This document shows positions 43,720-52,336 of a DNA stretch of 64,000 bases, piece after piece. This DNA comes from Caballeronia sp. SBC1 (GTDB lineage Bacteria > Pseudomonadota > Gammaproteobacteria > Burkholderiales > Burkholderiaceae), in NCBI RefSeq assembly GCF_011493005.1, contig NZ_CP049156.1, forward strand, positions 2,356,001 through 2,420,000. The letters run 5' to 3'. Each line of letters begins with the position of its first letter. Position 1 is the stretch's first letter. The notes beneath the pieces are model-generated. The model searched no databases. It saw only the letters and a program-made list of their open reading frames with translations, and was not told the origin of the DNA. Made by a program: the position numbers and the translations under genes.

Positions 43720-45771
43720 ATGCGTTACAGCCCCGATGCTATCCGTACCATCGCCCTGGTCGGGCAGGCCGGGTGCGGCAAGACCTCGCTTATCGAAGCG
43801 CTGCTGTATCAGGGCGGCGCGCTTCACGCGCCCGGCAGCGTGGAGCGCGGTACCACGGTCTGCGATTTCGACCCGCTCGAGCGCAAATATCACCACTCGC
43901 TGAATTCCTCCATCGCCCATCTGCACTACCGCGATACACGCATCTATCTGCTGGATACGCCGGGCTATCCGGACTTTTCCGGGCCGTCGATCAGCGCCCT
44001 GCCCGCGGTGGAGACTGCCGCCATCGTGATCAATGCGCAGACCGGCATCGAAATGAACACCCGCCGCATGATGGCCTGGGCGGAACAACGCAAGCTCTGC
44101 AGAATGATCATCGTCAACGGCATCGATGGCGAAAAAGTCGATCTTCCGGGGCTTTTGACGCACATTCAGGAAACCTTCGGCACGGGATGCCTGCCAATCA
44201 ACCTGCCGGCGCAGCGCAGCCGCCAAGTGGTGGATTGCTTTTTCAACCCCGCTGGTGACGCCGATTTCCTCTCGGTTGCGGCAGCGCACAATGCGCTGGT
44301 CGATCAAGTGGTCGAGATCGACCCGGCCTTGATGGAGCTTTACCTTGAGCAAGGCGAGGCCATCAGCCCGGAGCAGTTGCACGAGCCCTTCGAGCGGGCG
44401 CTGCGTGAAGGTCATCTGGTGCCGATCTGCTTCACGTCGGCGGTCAACGGCGCGGGCGTCGCGGAATTGCTCGACGTGTTCGTCCGGCTCCTGCCCAACC
44501 CCATGGAAGGCAACCCGCCGCTCTTTTTCCGCGATGCCGGCGGCCGCCGGGAAGTCGTGCGCGCCGAGCCGGACGCCGACAAGCATGTGTTGGCGCACGC
44601 CTTCAAGATCGTGATGGACCCGTACATCGGCAAGATGGCCGTGTTTCGCATCCATCAGGGCACGATCAGGCGCGATAGCCAGCTCTATATTGGTGACGCT
44701 CGCCAGCCGTTCAGGGTCGCCCATCTGATGATGCTGCAGGGCAAGGAGCACGTGGACGTCACCCAAGCGGGTCCAGGCGATATCTGCGCGACGGCCAAGG
44801 TCGACGAGATCAGTTTTGACGCCGTGCTTCACGACTCTCCCGAAGACGGCAACATCCACCTGACTCCGCTCGACTTTCCCACCTCCATTTACGGCCTGGC
44901 GATCGAGCCGGCGCGCCGGGGCAACGAGCAGCGCCTCTGGGAAATACTGCAAAAGTTGACGGCCGAGGACCCCTGCCTGCGCATCGAACACCCGGTCGGC
45001 ACTAACGAGACGGTGGTGCGTGGCTTGGGCGAGTTGCACCTGCGTCACATGCTGGAGCGACTGTCCGAGCAGTACAAGCTCGAGGTGATCACGCGGCCGC
45101 CGAAGATCGCCTATCGGGAAACCATCGGCGCCAAGTCCGAAGGGCATTTTCGCCACAAGAAGCAGACCGGCGGCGCGGGGCAATTCGGCGAAGTGATGCT
45201 GCGCGTGGAGCCACTGCCGCGCGGCACGGGTTTCGAGTTCGTCGACGCCGTCAAGGGCGGCGCCATCCCCGGACAGTTCATTCCCGCTGTGGAAAAGGGC
45301 GTCCTCCAGGTCATCGCGAGCGGACCGCTCGCCGGCTTTCCGATGCAGGACGTGCGAGTCACCGTCTTCGACGGCAAGAGCCATTCAGTCGACTCCAAGG
45401 AAGTCGCATTCGTCACTGCGGGGCGCAAGGCCTTCATCGATGCAGTGCTGAAAGCCCAGCCGATCGTGCTCGAGCCCGTCGTGGACATCGAGGTGATGAC
45501 GCCGGAGGCGGCGATGGGCGACATCATCGGCGACTTGTCCGCGAAGCGTGGACAAGTCCATGGCACGCGCACGGCCGCCGGCAACGCCGTGGTCGTCGCG
45601 GGGAAAGTGCCGCTGTCCGAACTAAACGACTATCAGTCGCGCCTGAACGCCCTCGCTGGCGGACATGGCAACTACAACATCCAGCTCAGCCACTACGATC
45701 CGGCGCCGCCCGCTCAGCAAGAGCGAATGGCGTCGCAGCATAAAAAGCATGGCGAGGGCACGGAACCGTGA
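43720..45771 (+). CDS. Divergent elongation factor G paralogue (FusA2-like)
   Basis: A 683-residue EF-G-family protein. The domains run in the usual order: G domain (1-250), II, III, IV with HSVDSKEVAFVTAGRKAF, and V. The P-loop GQAGCGKT (15-22) and DTPG (79-82) are intact. The switch I motif RGITI is replaced by RKYHHSL, and the NKxD guanine-specificity motif is NGID (133-136). Many bacteria carry such EF-G2 proteins, whose roles differ from that of the housekeeping factor. It begins with a GAGGGCGG ribosome site and is followed 86 bases later by the UPF0182 gene. Whether it hydrolyses GTP is uncertain. Confidence 0.88.
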   Translation: MRYSPDAIRTIALVGQAGCGKTSLIEALLYQGGALHAPGSVERGTTVCDFDPLERKYHHSLNSSIAHLHYRDTRIYLLDTPGYPDFSGPSISALPAVETAAIVINAQTGIEMNTRRMMAWAEQRKLCRMIIVNGIDGEKVDLPGLLTHIQETFGTGCLPINLPAQRSRQVVDCFFNPAGDADFLSVAAAHNALVDQVVEIDPALMELYLEQGEAISPEQLHEPFERALREGHLVPICFTSAVNGAGVAELLDVFVRLLPNPMEGNPPLFFRDAGGRREVVRAEPDADKHVLAHAFKIVMDPYIGKMAVFRIHQGTIRRDSQLYIGDARQPFRVAHLMMLQGKEHVDVTQAGPGDICATAKVDEISFDAVLHDSPEDGNIHLTPLDFPTSIYGLAIEPARRGNEQRLWEILQKLTAEDPCLRIEHPVGTNETVVRGLGELHLRHMLERLSEQYKLEVITRPPKIAYRETIGAKSEGHFRHKKQTGGAGQFGEVMLRVEPLPRGTGFEFVDAVKGGAIPGQFIPAVEKGVLQVIASGPLAGFPMQDVRVTVFDGKSHSVDSKEVAFVTAGRKAFIDAVLKAQPIVLEPVVDIEVMTPEAAMGDIIGDLSAKRGQVHGTRTAAGNAVVVAGKVPLSELNDYQSRLNALAGGHGNYNIQLSHYDPAPPAQQERMASQHKKHGEGTEP

Positions 45772-45857
45772 GGGGCGTGCCGGTCGGGTTGTCAGGACAA
45801 TGACGGGTCGCCGCCGGCCATGGCTGAGGGGCCAGGGCCAGCAAAGGAGCATGATCG

Positions 45858-48608
45858 ATGCGGTCGCAAGTGAGGTCAGGCGCGCGCTGGAGACGCACTG
45901 CGATCACGGTTGCCGCCGTCATCGTCTGCCTGATTGTTGTCGGGCAAATCACCGGCGTCCTCGTCGACTGGCTGTGGTTTTCTTCGATCGGCTATGCCGA
46001 CGTCTTCTGGACGGTTCTTTCCGCGCAGGCGCTTCTCTTTGTCGCCGTGTTCGCCGTATCGGCAGGCGCTATATGGGTGTCGGGATTCCTCGCGTTTCGT
46101 TACGGGAGGAACTTCAGACCCTCCCAGGCGTCAGCAGCTTTTTCGTTCGGTCCATCGGCGGCCATCAGCGAACTGGCCGACCGGGTCGCGCCGCGCATCC
46201 GTTGGCGCGCCGCGATCACCGCCGTTGCTATCGTCCTGGGGCTGCTCATCGCCGTTGGAGAAATTTCGAACTGGGACATGGCGCTTCGCTTCATTCACCA
46301 GGTGCCCTTTGGCGAGCGCGATCCGATCTTCGGCAAGGACATCGGCTTCTATCTCTTCTCGCTGCCCGCCTATATTGCGCTCAAGAATTGGCTGCTGAAG
46401 CTGCTCTTCTGCAGCGCGGCTATTGCAGGCATGGTCTACGGAATACGCGGCGACATCGCACTCGAGCAGTTGCCGCGTGGACTCTCGCGCGCCGCCGCCG
46501 TTCAAGGTTCGGCACTGCTCGGTTTGTTCTTTGTACTGAAGGCCTGGTCCTACGTGCTCGACCGCTTCCTGCTGCTGTACGACGACAACGGTGTCGTGGT
46601 TGGCGCCAGCTACACCGACGTCCACGTCGAGCTGCCGGTCCTGTGGCTGCTCGTCGGCGTTGCCGCTGCCGCAGCTGTCGCCTCGTGGGCCAATATGCGC
46701 TGGCGGAGCTATCGGATTCTTGCCGCCTCGGCGCTGCTGGTGTTCGGCAGCTCGTTTGCGTTTGCCCTGATCTACCCGGCCCTGTTCCAGCGCTTCTATG
46801 TCAAGCCGAGCGAGCTACAACTGGAGGCGCCGTATATCGAACACAACATCGCGCTGACGCGCAAAGCCTACGGCCTCGAGCAGATCGCGGTGAAACCGTT
46901 TCCGGCAGAGCAGGGGCTGAATCTCGCCTCGCTGCAAGCCAATAGCGCGACCATCGACAACATCCGCCTGTGGGATGTGCAGCCGTTGATGGATACCTAC
47001 GCCCAGTTGCAGGAAATCAGGACCTACTACAAGTTTCTCTCCGTGGATATTGACCGTTACCCGCTTGACGCCGGCTACCGGCAGGTGATGCTGTCAGCGC
47101 GCGAACTAGAGTTGGGGATGCTGCCGGCGAATGCCCAGACCTGGGTGAACCTGCATCTCCTGTTCACCCACGGCAACGGCGTGGTGATGTCGCCGGTCAC
47201 CGAGAAATCCACGGAAGGCTTACCTTCCCTCTACCTGCAGGATATTCCGCCCGTCGCCAGCGGTGGCCCGGCCATCCGCGAACCGCGCCTCTATTTCGGT
47301 GGGGGCGATCAGGACTATGTCATCGTGAAGGGCAGCGTGCCCGAGTTCGATTACCCCAAGGGAAAGGACAACGTCTACACCACTTACAGCGGACGCGACG
47401 GCGTCGCTGTCAGTGGCATCGCGAGACGCAGCCTCTTCGCCTGGCAGTTCGACGATCCCAACATCCTGCTGACTGGCTACATCACGGACCAAAGCCGGAT
47501 CCTGTTCCACCGCAACATTCAGGACCGGGTGCGTACGATCGCCCCGTTCCTCACTCTCGACCATGATCCGTATATTGTCGTGAGCAACGGGCGCCTTTTC
47601 TGGATGCAGGACGCCTATACCACCAGCAGCTGGTTCCCCTACGCTCAGCCGGGTATCAGCGACGGCAGCAATTACATCCGCAACGCGGTCAAGGTGGTGA
47701 TCGATGCGTATAACGGCACGGTCGACTTCTATGTCAGCGATCCCGCCGATCCTATCCTGCGAACCTACCAGCGCATTTTCCCGGGTCTGTTCAAGCCATT
47801 GGAGGCAATGCCAAACGACCTGCAGCAGCATATCCGCTACCCCGAAGATCTATTCCTGATCCAGGCGCGGCTCTACCGCGCTTACCACATGGATGCACCG
47901 GAGGTCTTCTACAACCGCGAGGATCTCTGGCAGTTTCCGCGGGAGTTGGCCGGCATCGACGGCGGGAATGCCTCCATGCCGATGACGCCTTACTACACAA
48001 TCATGCGGCTCCCCGGGGCGCCGCGCGCCGAGTTCGTCCTCATGCTGCCAATGGTGCCCAGCCAGCGCGAAAACATGATCGCCTGGTTGGCGGCGCGTTG
48101 CGATCCGCCCGAGTACGGCAAGCTCATCGTCTACACGTTCCCTAAGGAGAAGCTGGTCTATGGGCCGTTCCAGATCGAGGCGCGCATCCAGCAGAATACG
48201 GAGATCTCGCAGCAGATCTCGCTGTGGAACCAGATGGGTTCGCGGGTCATTCGCGGCCATCTGGTGGTCGTGCCGATCGAGAACTCGATCCTCTATATTT
48301 CCCCGCTCTACTTACGCGCGGCGTCCGGTCAGTTACCCGAGTTGAAGCGGGTGATCGCGGCCTATGGTGACCGTGTGGTGATGGAGGAGACCCTGGGCGA
48401 AGCCCTGGCGGCGCTCTTCAAGGAAACCGCCCCGGCGTCATTGCCCCGGGGAACGGCGGACGCGCGCGCCCGCGAGGCACTGGCGCACTATGACCGCGCT
48501 ATCGAGCGCCTGAAGGCTGGAGACTGGAGCGGGTTCGGCTCGGAACTCGATGCCCTCCGGCCGCTGCTCGAAGCGCTCGGCGCCGGGCGGCCCGAGGGTC
48601 AGAAGTGA
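45858..48608 (+). CDS. UPF0182 family membrane protein
   Basis: A 916-residue protein of the UPF0182/COG1615 family. About seven hydrophobic segments fill residues 15-320 (for example AVIVCLIVVGQITGVLVDWLWF and VLWLLVGVAAAAAVASWA). A large extracytoplasmic domain follows, with RLWDVQPLMDTYAQLQEIRTYYKF, VAWQFDDPNILL-type and YPEDLFLIQARLYRAYHM segments. The function is unknown; the family is widespread in actinobacteria and cyanobacteria and patchy in proteobacteria. AAGGAG lies 9 bases before the start. It lies downstream of the EF-G paralogue on the same strand. Confidence 0.93.
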   Translation: MRSQVRSGARWRRTAITVAAVIVCLIVVGQITGVLVDWLWFSSIGYADVFWTVLSAQALLFVAVFAVSAGAIWVSGFLAFRYGRNFRPSQASAAFSFGPSAAISELADRVAPRIRWRAAITAVAIVLGLLIAVGEISNWDMALRFIHQVPFGERDPIFGKDIGFYLFSLPAYIALKNWLLKLLFCSAAIAGMVYGIRGDIALEQLPRGLSRAAAVQGSALLGLFFVLKAWSYVLDRFLLLYDDNGVVVGASYTDVHVELPVLWLLVGVAAAAAVASWANMRWRSYRILAASALLVFGSSFAFALIYPALFQRFYVKPSELQLEAPYIEHNIALTRKAYGLEQIAVKPFPAEQGLNLASLQANSATIDNIRLWDVQPLMDTYAQLQEIRTYYKFLSVDIDRYPLDAGYRQVMLSARELELGMLPANAQTWVNLHLLFTHGNGVVMSPVTEKSTEGLPSLYLQDIPPVASGGPAIREPRLYFGGGDQDYVIVKGSVPEFDYPKGKDNVYTTYSGRDGVAVSGIARRSLFAWQFDDPNILLTGYITDQSRILFHRNIQDRVRTIAPFLTLDHDPYIVVSNGRLFWMQDAYTTSSWFPYAQPGISDGSNYIRNAVKVVIDAYNGTVDFYVSDPADPILRTYQRIFPGLFKPLEAMPNDLQQHIRYPEDLFLIQARLYRAYHMDAPEVFYNREDLWQFPRELAGIDGGNASMPMTPYYTIMRLPGAPRAEFVLMLPMVPSQRENMIAWLAARCDPPEYGKLIVYTFPKEKLVYGPFQIEARIQQNTEISQQISLWNQMGSRVIRGHLVVVPIENSILYISPLYLRAASGQLPELKRVIAAYGDRVVMEETLGEALAALFKETAPASLPRGTADARAREALAHYDRAIERLKAGDWSGFGSELDALRPLLEALGAGRPEGQK

Positions 48609-48716
48609 CTTTCTGAGTGGGACTAAAAGAACGTCTGCTCAACGCAATACGTTGAGAGTACGCGCAGGGAGTGCGCTCCGCTTTCCGAAAGCAAACGTTG
48701 CCAGTAACTCAACGTG

Positions 48717-49493
48717 TCACAGCGCGAACAACCTCCCAAGATGAGGCTCGGGGTCTTCCACGCCTGCGAGCCGCAACGCGTGCCAGGCCATCGCGAAGTT
48801 GCTGGATATCACCGGCTTGCCGATCTTCGCCTCAAGTTCCGGAATCAGCTCGGCGATCCGCAAGCTCGTGCATGACACAAAAACAGCGTCCACGTCAGGG
48901 TTCTGTGCAAGGCGCTCGACGGCAGCTCGCAAGGAGGCCGCGTCTATCCGCGCCACCTCGTTGTCGTTCATATGTTCGAACGACGCTATGCGCGTAATGC
49001 GGACGCCACGGCGCTCGATGTAGGCCTTCATATAGTCGTTGATATCGCGTACATAGGGCGTCAACAGCCCGGCGCGCTCAACACCCAGTGCACTTAGCGC
49101 GGCAAACGCGGCCGTAATCGGCGTGGTGCACGCGACGCCCGGACGCGCTTCGTGGATGCGGGCGAACACGTTGTCCTCGCCGATCACCATCGATGCCGAC
49201 GTGCAGCCAAACGCCACCACATCGATCCGCTCTTCGGGACGAATCAGTGCCACCGCCGACGCGATACGCCCCTCCATTTCCGCCAGCCGTTCTGGCGTGA
49301 TGTCGGGTGAGTTGAGCACACGGCTTTCGTAGAACGCCACGCCGTCCTGCGTCAGCAGGTGGCGCCACTCGTGTTCGATCGTATGGTCGGTAGCGAGCAC
49401 CACGAGGCCAATGGCGGCACGCCGGCAAATACCGTCGTCCAGAGCGAAATCAAGCTTTGTGTAGAGGGTGTCCTGCAGGGGTATCGTGCTCAT
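48717..49493 (-). CDS. Asp/Glu racemase / maleate isomerase-family enzyme
   Basis: A 258-residue enzyme of the aspartate/glutamate racemase superfamily, maleate-isomerase (COG3473) branch. Two catalytic-type cysteines are present: Cys97 in FGCTSAS and Cys208 in VSCTSLR, one per half of the pseudo-symmetric fold. The start at 49493 overlaps the stop of the D-amino-acid dehydrogenase gene (ATGA), so translation is coupled. That neighbour and the ABC importer suggest racemisation, decarboxylation or isomerisation of an amino-acid-like substrate. The exact reaction is not known. Confidence 0.85.
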   Translation of the reverse strand: MSTIPLQDTLYTKLDFALDDGICRRAAIGLVVLATDHTIEHEWRHLLTQDGVAFYESRVLNSPDITPERLAEMEGRIASAVALIRPEERIDVVAFGCTSASMVIGEDNVFARIHEARPGVACTTPITAAFAALSALGVERAGLLTPYVRDINDYMKAYIERRGVRITRIASFEHMNDNEVARIDAASLRAAVERLAQNPDVDAVFVSCTSLRIAELIPELEAKIGKPVISSNFAMAWHALRLAGVEDPEPHLGRLFAL

Positions 49494-50734
49494 TTCAGTG
49501 TCATCCCTGTCATGTCGAGTTCGGGCTGGCGGCCGGTCATGATGTCGACCAGCAGTTTTGCGGTGCCACACGACATCGTCCATCCCATGTGTCCGTGGCC
49601 CGTGTTCAGATACAGGTTCCTGTGATGGGTGCGGCCGATCAACGGCGTCCCCTCGGGTGTCATGGGGCGCAGACCCGCCCAGTACGACGGGCTCTCATAG
49701 TCGGCGCCATTCGGGAACAATTCACGTGCGGCCTGCAGCATCTGCCTGAAGTCAGCGGGCGTGTGGCGAGTGTCGTAACCGGCGAACTCGGCAGTCGCGG
49801 TAAAGCGCAGCCGCTGGCCAAAACGCGCCCATGCCACAAGATTGTTCTCGTCGACACCGCCCAGCGTCGGAGGACTATGGTTCGGCCCAATAGGGAATGT
49901 GGCCGAATAACCCTTGACCGGGTAAACCGGTAGCCGATAGCCCAATGGCCGCGCCAGAATGGGCGACCAGGAGCCGAGCGCGAGAACGAACTCGTCGCCT
50001 TGCACGAGTCCCGCCGGAGTACGCACTGCCATGACCCGGTCGCCGGTCGCCTCGATAGCGCTAATGGCCGTATCGAATTCGAAACGAACGCCCAGGCGCT
50101 CGCACGCCGACTTCAGAGCGCATGTGAACAAACGCGCATCGCCGCTTTCATCGGTTGGGCAATAAATCGCGCCGGCGATCTTGTCACGCGCTGGCCCAAG
50201 CGCCGGCTCCCGCGCGACCACCTGTGTCGCATCGAGCGTTTCGAGCTGCAACCCGTTGTCCGCGAGGATCGACATATTTTGCGTGCCTCGCGCAAAAGCA
50301 GCTTCGTCTCGATAGAGATACAACAAGCCGCGGCTGATCCGATCGTATTCCAGGCGTTCGGCCACAGTGAGCTGCTGCAATTGACTCTGTGCATAGCGGC
50401 AAAGCCTGACCTTGCGTGTGGTGTTCTGACGCGAGCGCTCCGCCGTGCAGTTTTGCAGGAACTGGAAGCACCAGATCCACATGCGAGGGTCCGCGTTAAG
50501 CTTGAGTCGCAGCGCCTGCCCCTCGACGAAGAGCGACTTCAGCAGGATTTTCGGCGCACGCGGAGACGCCCACGTATACGAATGCCCCGGCGCGACCAGA
50601 CCGGCGTTGGCGAAGCTGGTTTCAAACGCTACGCCGGGCTGGCGGTCGATCACCGTCACCTCGCGCCCCTCCTTCGCGAGGTAATAGGCAGCCGTGACGC
50701 CCGCGATCCCGCCCCCCAGCACAACGCTTTTCAT
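49490..50734 (-). CDS. D-amino-acid dehydrogenase-like FAD oxidoreductase (DadA family)
   Basis: A 414-residue flavoprotein. It has the Rossmann motif VVLGGGIAGVTAAYYLAKEG (residues 4-23) with an Asp at the end of the second strand (VTVIDRQPGVAFETSFANAGLVAPGHSYTWASP), the hallmark of DadA. PVKGYSATF and the C-terminal GLRPMTPEGTPLIGRTHHRNLYLNTGHGHMGWTMSCGTAKLLVDIMTGRQP complete the family pattern. DadA oxidises D-amino acids to 2-oxo acids and ammonia. Substrate choice cannot be predicted. Translationally coupled to the racemase gene downstream. Confidence 0.92.
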   Translation of the reverse strand: MKSVVLGGGIAGVTAAYYLAKEGREVTVIDRQPGVAFETSFANAGLVAPGHSYTWASPRAPKILLKSLFVEGQALRLKLNADPRMWIWCFQFLQNCTAERSRQNTTRKVRLCRYAQSQLQQLTVAERLEYDRISRGLLYLYRDEAAFARGTQNMSILADNGLQLETLDATQVVAREPALGPARDKIAGAIYCPTDESGDARLFTCALKSACERLGVRFEFDTAISAIEATGDRVMAVRTPAGLVQGDEFVLALGSWSPILARPLGYRLPVYPVKGYSATFPIGPNHSPPTLGGVDENNLVAWARFGQRLRFTATAEFAGYDTRHTPADFRQMLQAARELFPNGADYESPSYWAGLRPMTPEGTPLIGRTHHRNLYLNTGHGHMGWTMSCGTAKLLVDIMTGRQPELDMTGMTLK

Positions 50735-50748
50735 GCGTGACTCCTCTG

Positions 50749-50846
50749 TCGGCCGGAGTTAGTGCTTTAGCACTTACTCCGGCCCCATGCAAAGCGGTCG
50801 GCCAGAGTTAGCGCTTTAGCGCTTACTCTGGTCCCATGCAAAACCG
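50749..50846. repeat. Two tandem REP-like palindromic elements
   Basis: A 49-base unit occurs twice (50749-50797 and 50798-50846). Each holds a large palindrome with the core TTAGTGCTTTAGCACTTA, or TTAGCGCTTTAGCGCTTA in the second copy, flanked by GGCCGGAG/CTCCGGCC or its compensated variant GGCCAGAG/CTCTGGTC. The base changes preserve pairing, as expected of a mobile or selected hairpin. Similar palindromes occur scattered in Burkholderia-group intergenic DNA (from memory). Confidence 0.85.
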
Positions 50847-50937
50847 CTTGTCTTTCAAAAATACGATGTTGTCGACACTTTTGCATGGTGGTTTTATACG
50901 CAGATACCCTATACGGCCCAAACGTGCGGTGAGACCT

Positions 50938-50962
50938 ATCATGAAAGGAGTGCTTTCATGAT
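50938..50962. promoter_or_regulatory. Perfect palindrome upstream of the ABC importer operon
   Basis: ATCATGAAAG (50938-50947), spacer GAGTG, CTTTCATGAT (50953-50962): ten-base arms without a mismatch, 148 bases before the substrate-binding protein gene. No U-run follows, so an operator is more likely than a terminator. Promoter-like AT-rich sequence lies just to the left (50870-50920). Confidence 0.65.
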
Positions 50963-51109
50963 TGCGCGGCGATGAGCGCCGTATTCAGCCGATTGAGCCG
51001 GCGGGTCCTGACGTGCATACGAACGTAAGTTTTCAGTTGTTTTCTGACGCCACCGGCAAACCCGTGTGGCGGATCGATCCGATCCCTTTCACAATAAGGA
51101 GTCACTAAC

Positions 51110-52309
51110 ATGATTGCTCAGAACAATGACACGTCCGGCGCTGATCGCGTCTTTCGGAAAACGACATTGGCGGCAGTCGCCGCGCTGGCCATACTCGCTG
51201 GCATGGCCCCAGGTTTGGTGCAAGGCCAGGGCGAGACCATTAAGATCGGGGTGCCCGTACCGCTGTCGGGCAGCAGTGCCAACGCCGGAACGGACATCGT
51301 CAATGGCGCCAAGCTTGCGGCCGCCAAGATCAATGCGGCTGGCGGCGTTCTCGGCAAACAGATCGAAATAGTGCCGGAGGACGACGCCTGCGACGCGCAA
51401 ACAGCGGTGCAAGCAGCACAAAAACTGGTCGATGCGGGGGTCGTCGCAGTGGCCGGCGGATATTGCTCCAGCGCGGCGCTACCGGAACTGACGACATTTC
51501 ATCGCGCCGGGATTCCCTACGTACTGGATGCGTCGACCAATCCCAAGCTGACCGAGATGGGCTACGACAACGTGTTCCGCACAATCGGCCGCGACGACGA
51601 GCAGGGCCCGTTTGCAGCCAGCTTCATAAAGAACTCTCTGCATGCTAAGCGCGCAGCCGTGATCAACGACAACACGACCTATTCCAAGGGCCTGGCCGAC
51701 AACACCGTCGAAGCCCTGAAAAAGGACGGCGTCGATGTCGTCTACGATGACGCGATCACGCCCGGTCAGATGGACTACTCCCCAACGCTGACCCATGTCG
51801 CCGCATTGAAACCGGACGTGATCTACTACACCGGCTATTTCTCCGAAGCGGGTCTGCTGGTGAAGGAGGCGCGGCAAGTGGGCCTGAAGATGACCTTCAT
51901 GGGCGGCGACGCCACCAATGACCCCACGCTGATGAAAACAGCCGGCCCCGCCGCCAACGACATGATCATTACGACGGCACCGCTGGCGCAGTTCCTGAGC
52001 GCCGCGCATGGTTACGTCGACGACTATACGAAAGCTTACGGGCAAGGCCCGGGCCCGTATTCAGTCTACGAATACGATGCCGTCGGGGTCACGGCGAAAG
52101 CGATCGCGGACGCAAAATCGGCGACGCCCGCAGCGATCACGACTGCCCTGCACAAGATCTCGAACTACGCGGGCGCGACCGGGACGATCGGCTTCAATCC
52201 GAAGGGTGACCGCAGCGTGGCGGTGTACATCACCATCATTGTTCGCGACGGTAATTTCGCGCCCTACCAGAGACAGGATGCAAGCGGACACTGGATGGCG
52301 ATGAAGTAG
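51110..52309 (+). CDS. Branched-chain-type amino-acid ABC transporter, substrate-binding protein
   Basis: A 399-residue periplasmic binding protein of the LivJ/LivK family. A signal peptide covers about residues 15-40 (TTLAAVAALAILAGMAPGLVQG). Periplasmic_binding_6 motifs follow: IKIGVPVPLSGSSANAGTDIVNGAKLAAAKIN, and GVVAVAGGYCSSAALPELTTFHRAGIPYV where the ligand-contacting Ser/Ala segment lies. AAGGAG precedes the ATG. The ligand may be a branched-chain, amide or D-amino acid. It heads the four-gene transporter operon. Confidence 0.93.
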   Translation: MIAQNNDTSGADRVFRKTTLAAVAALAILAGMAPGLVQGQGETIKIGVPVPLSGSSANAGTDIVNGAKLAAAKINAAGGVLGKQIEIVPEDDACDAQTAVQAAQKLVDAGVVAVAGGYCSSAALPELTTFHRAGIPYVLDASTNPKLTEMGYDNVFRTIGRDDEQGPFAASFIKNSLHAKRAAVINDNTTYSKGLADNTVEALKKDGVDVVYDDAITPGQMDYSPTLTHVAALKPDVIYYTGYFSEAGLLVKEARQVGLKMTFMGGDATNDPTLMKTAGPAANDMIITTAPLAQFLSAAHGYVDDYTKAYGQGPGPYSVYEYDAVGVTAKAIADAKSATPAAITTALHKISNYAGATGTIGFNPKGDRSVAVYITIIVRDGNFAPYQRQDASGHWMAMK

Positions 52310-52336
52310 TCGCGCGCTGACCACCGCGCTTAAGCC

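Noticed and set aside
43504..45384. N-terminal part of a long minus-strand frame read through into the YbaK gene
   Set aside because: It is antisense to the EF-G paralogue; the true YbaK start at 43503 has an ideal ribosome site.
48638..48656. Hairpin CTCAACG-CAATA-CGTTGAG after the UPF0182 gene
   Set aside because: Short stem with low GC and no U-run; not a convincing terminator.
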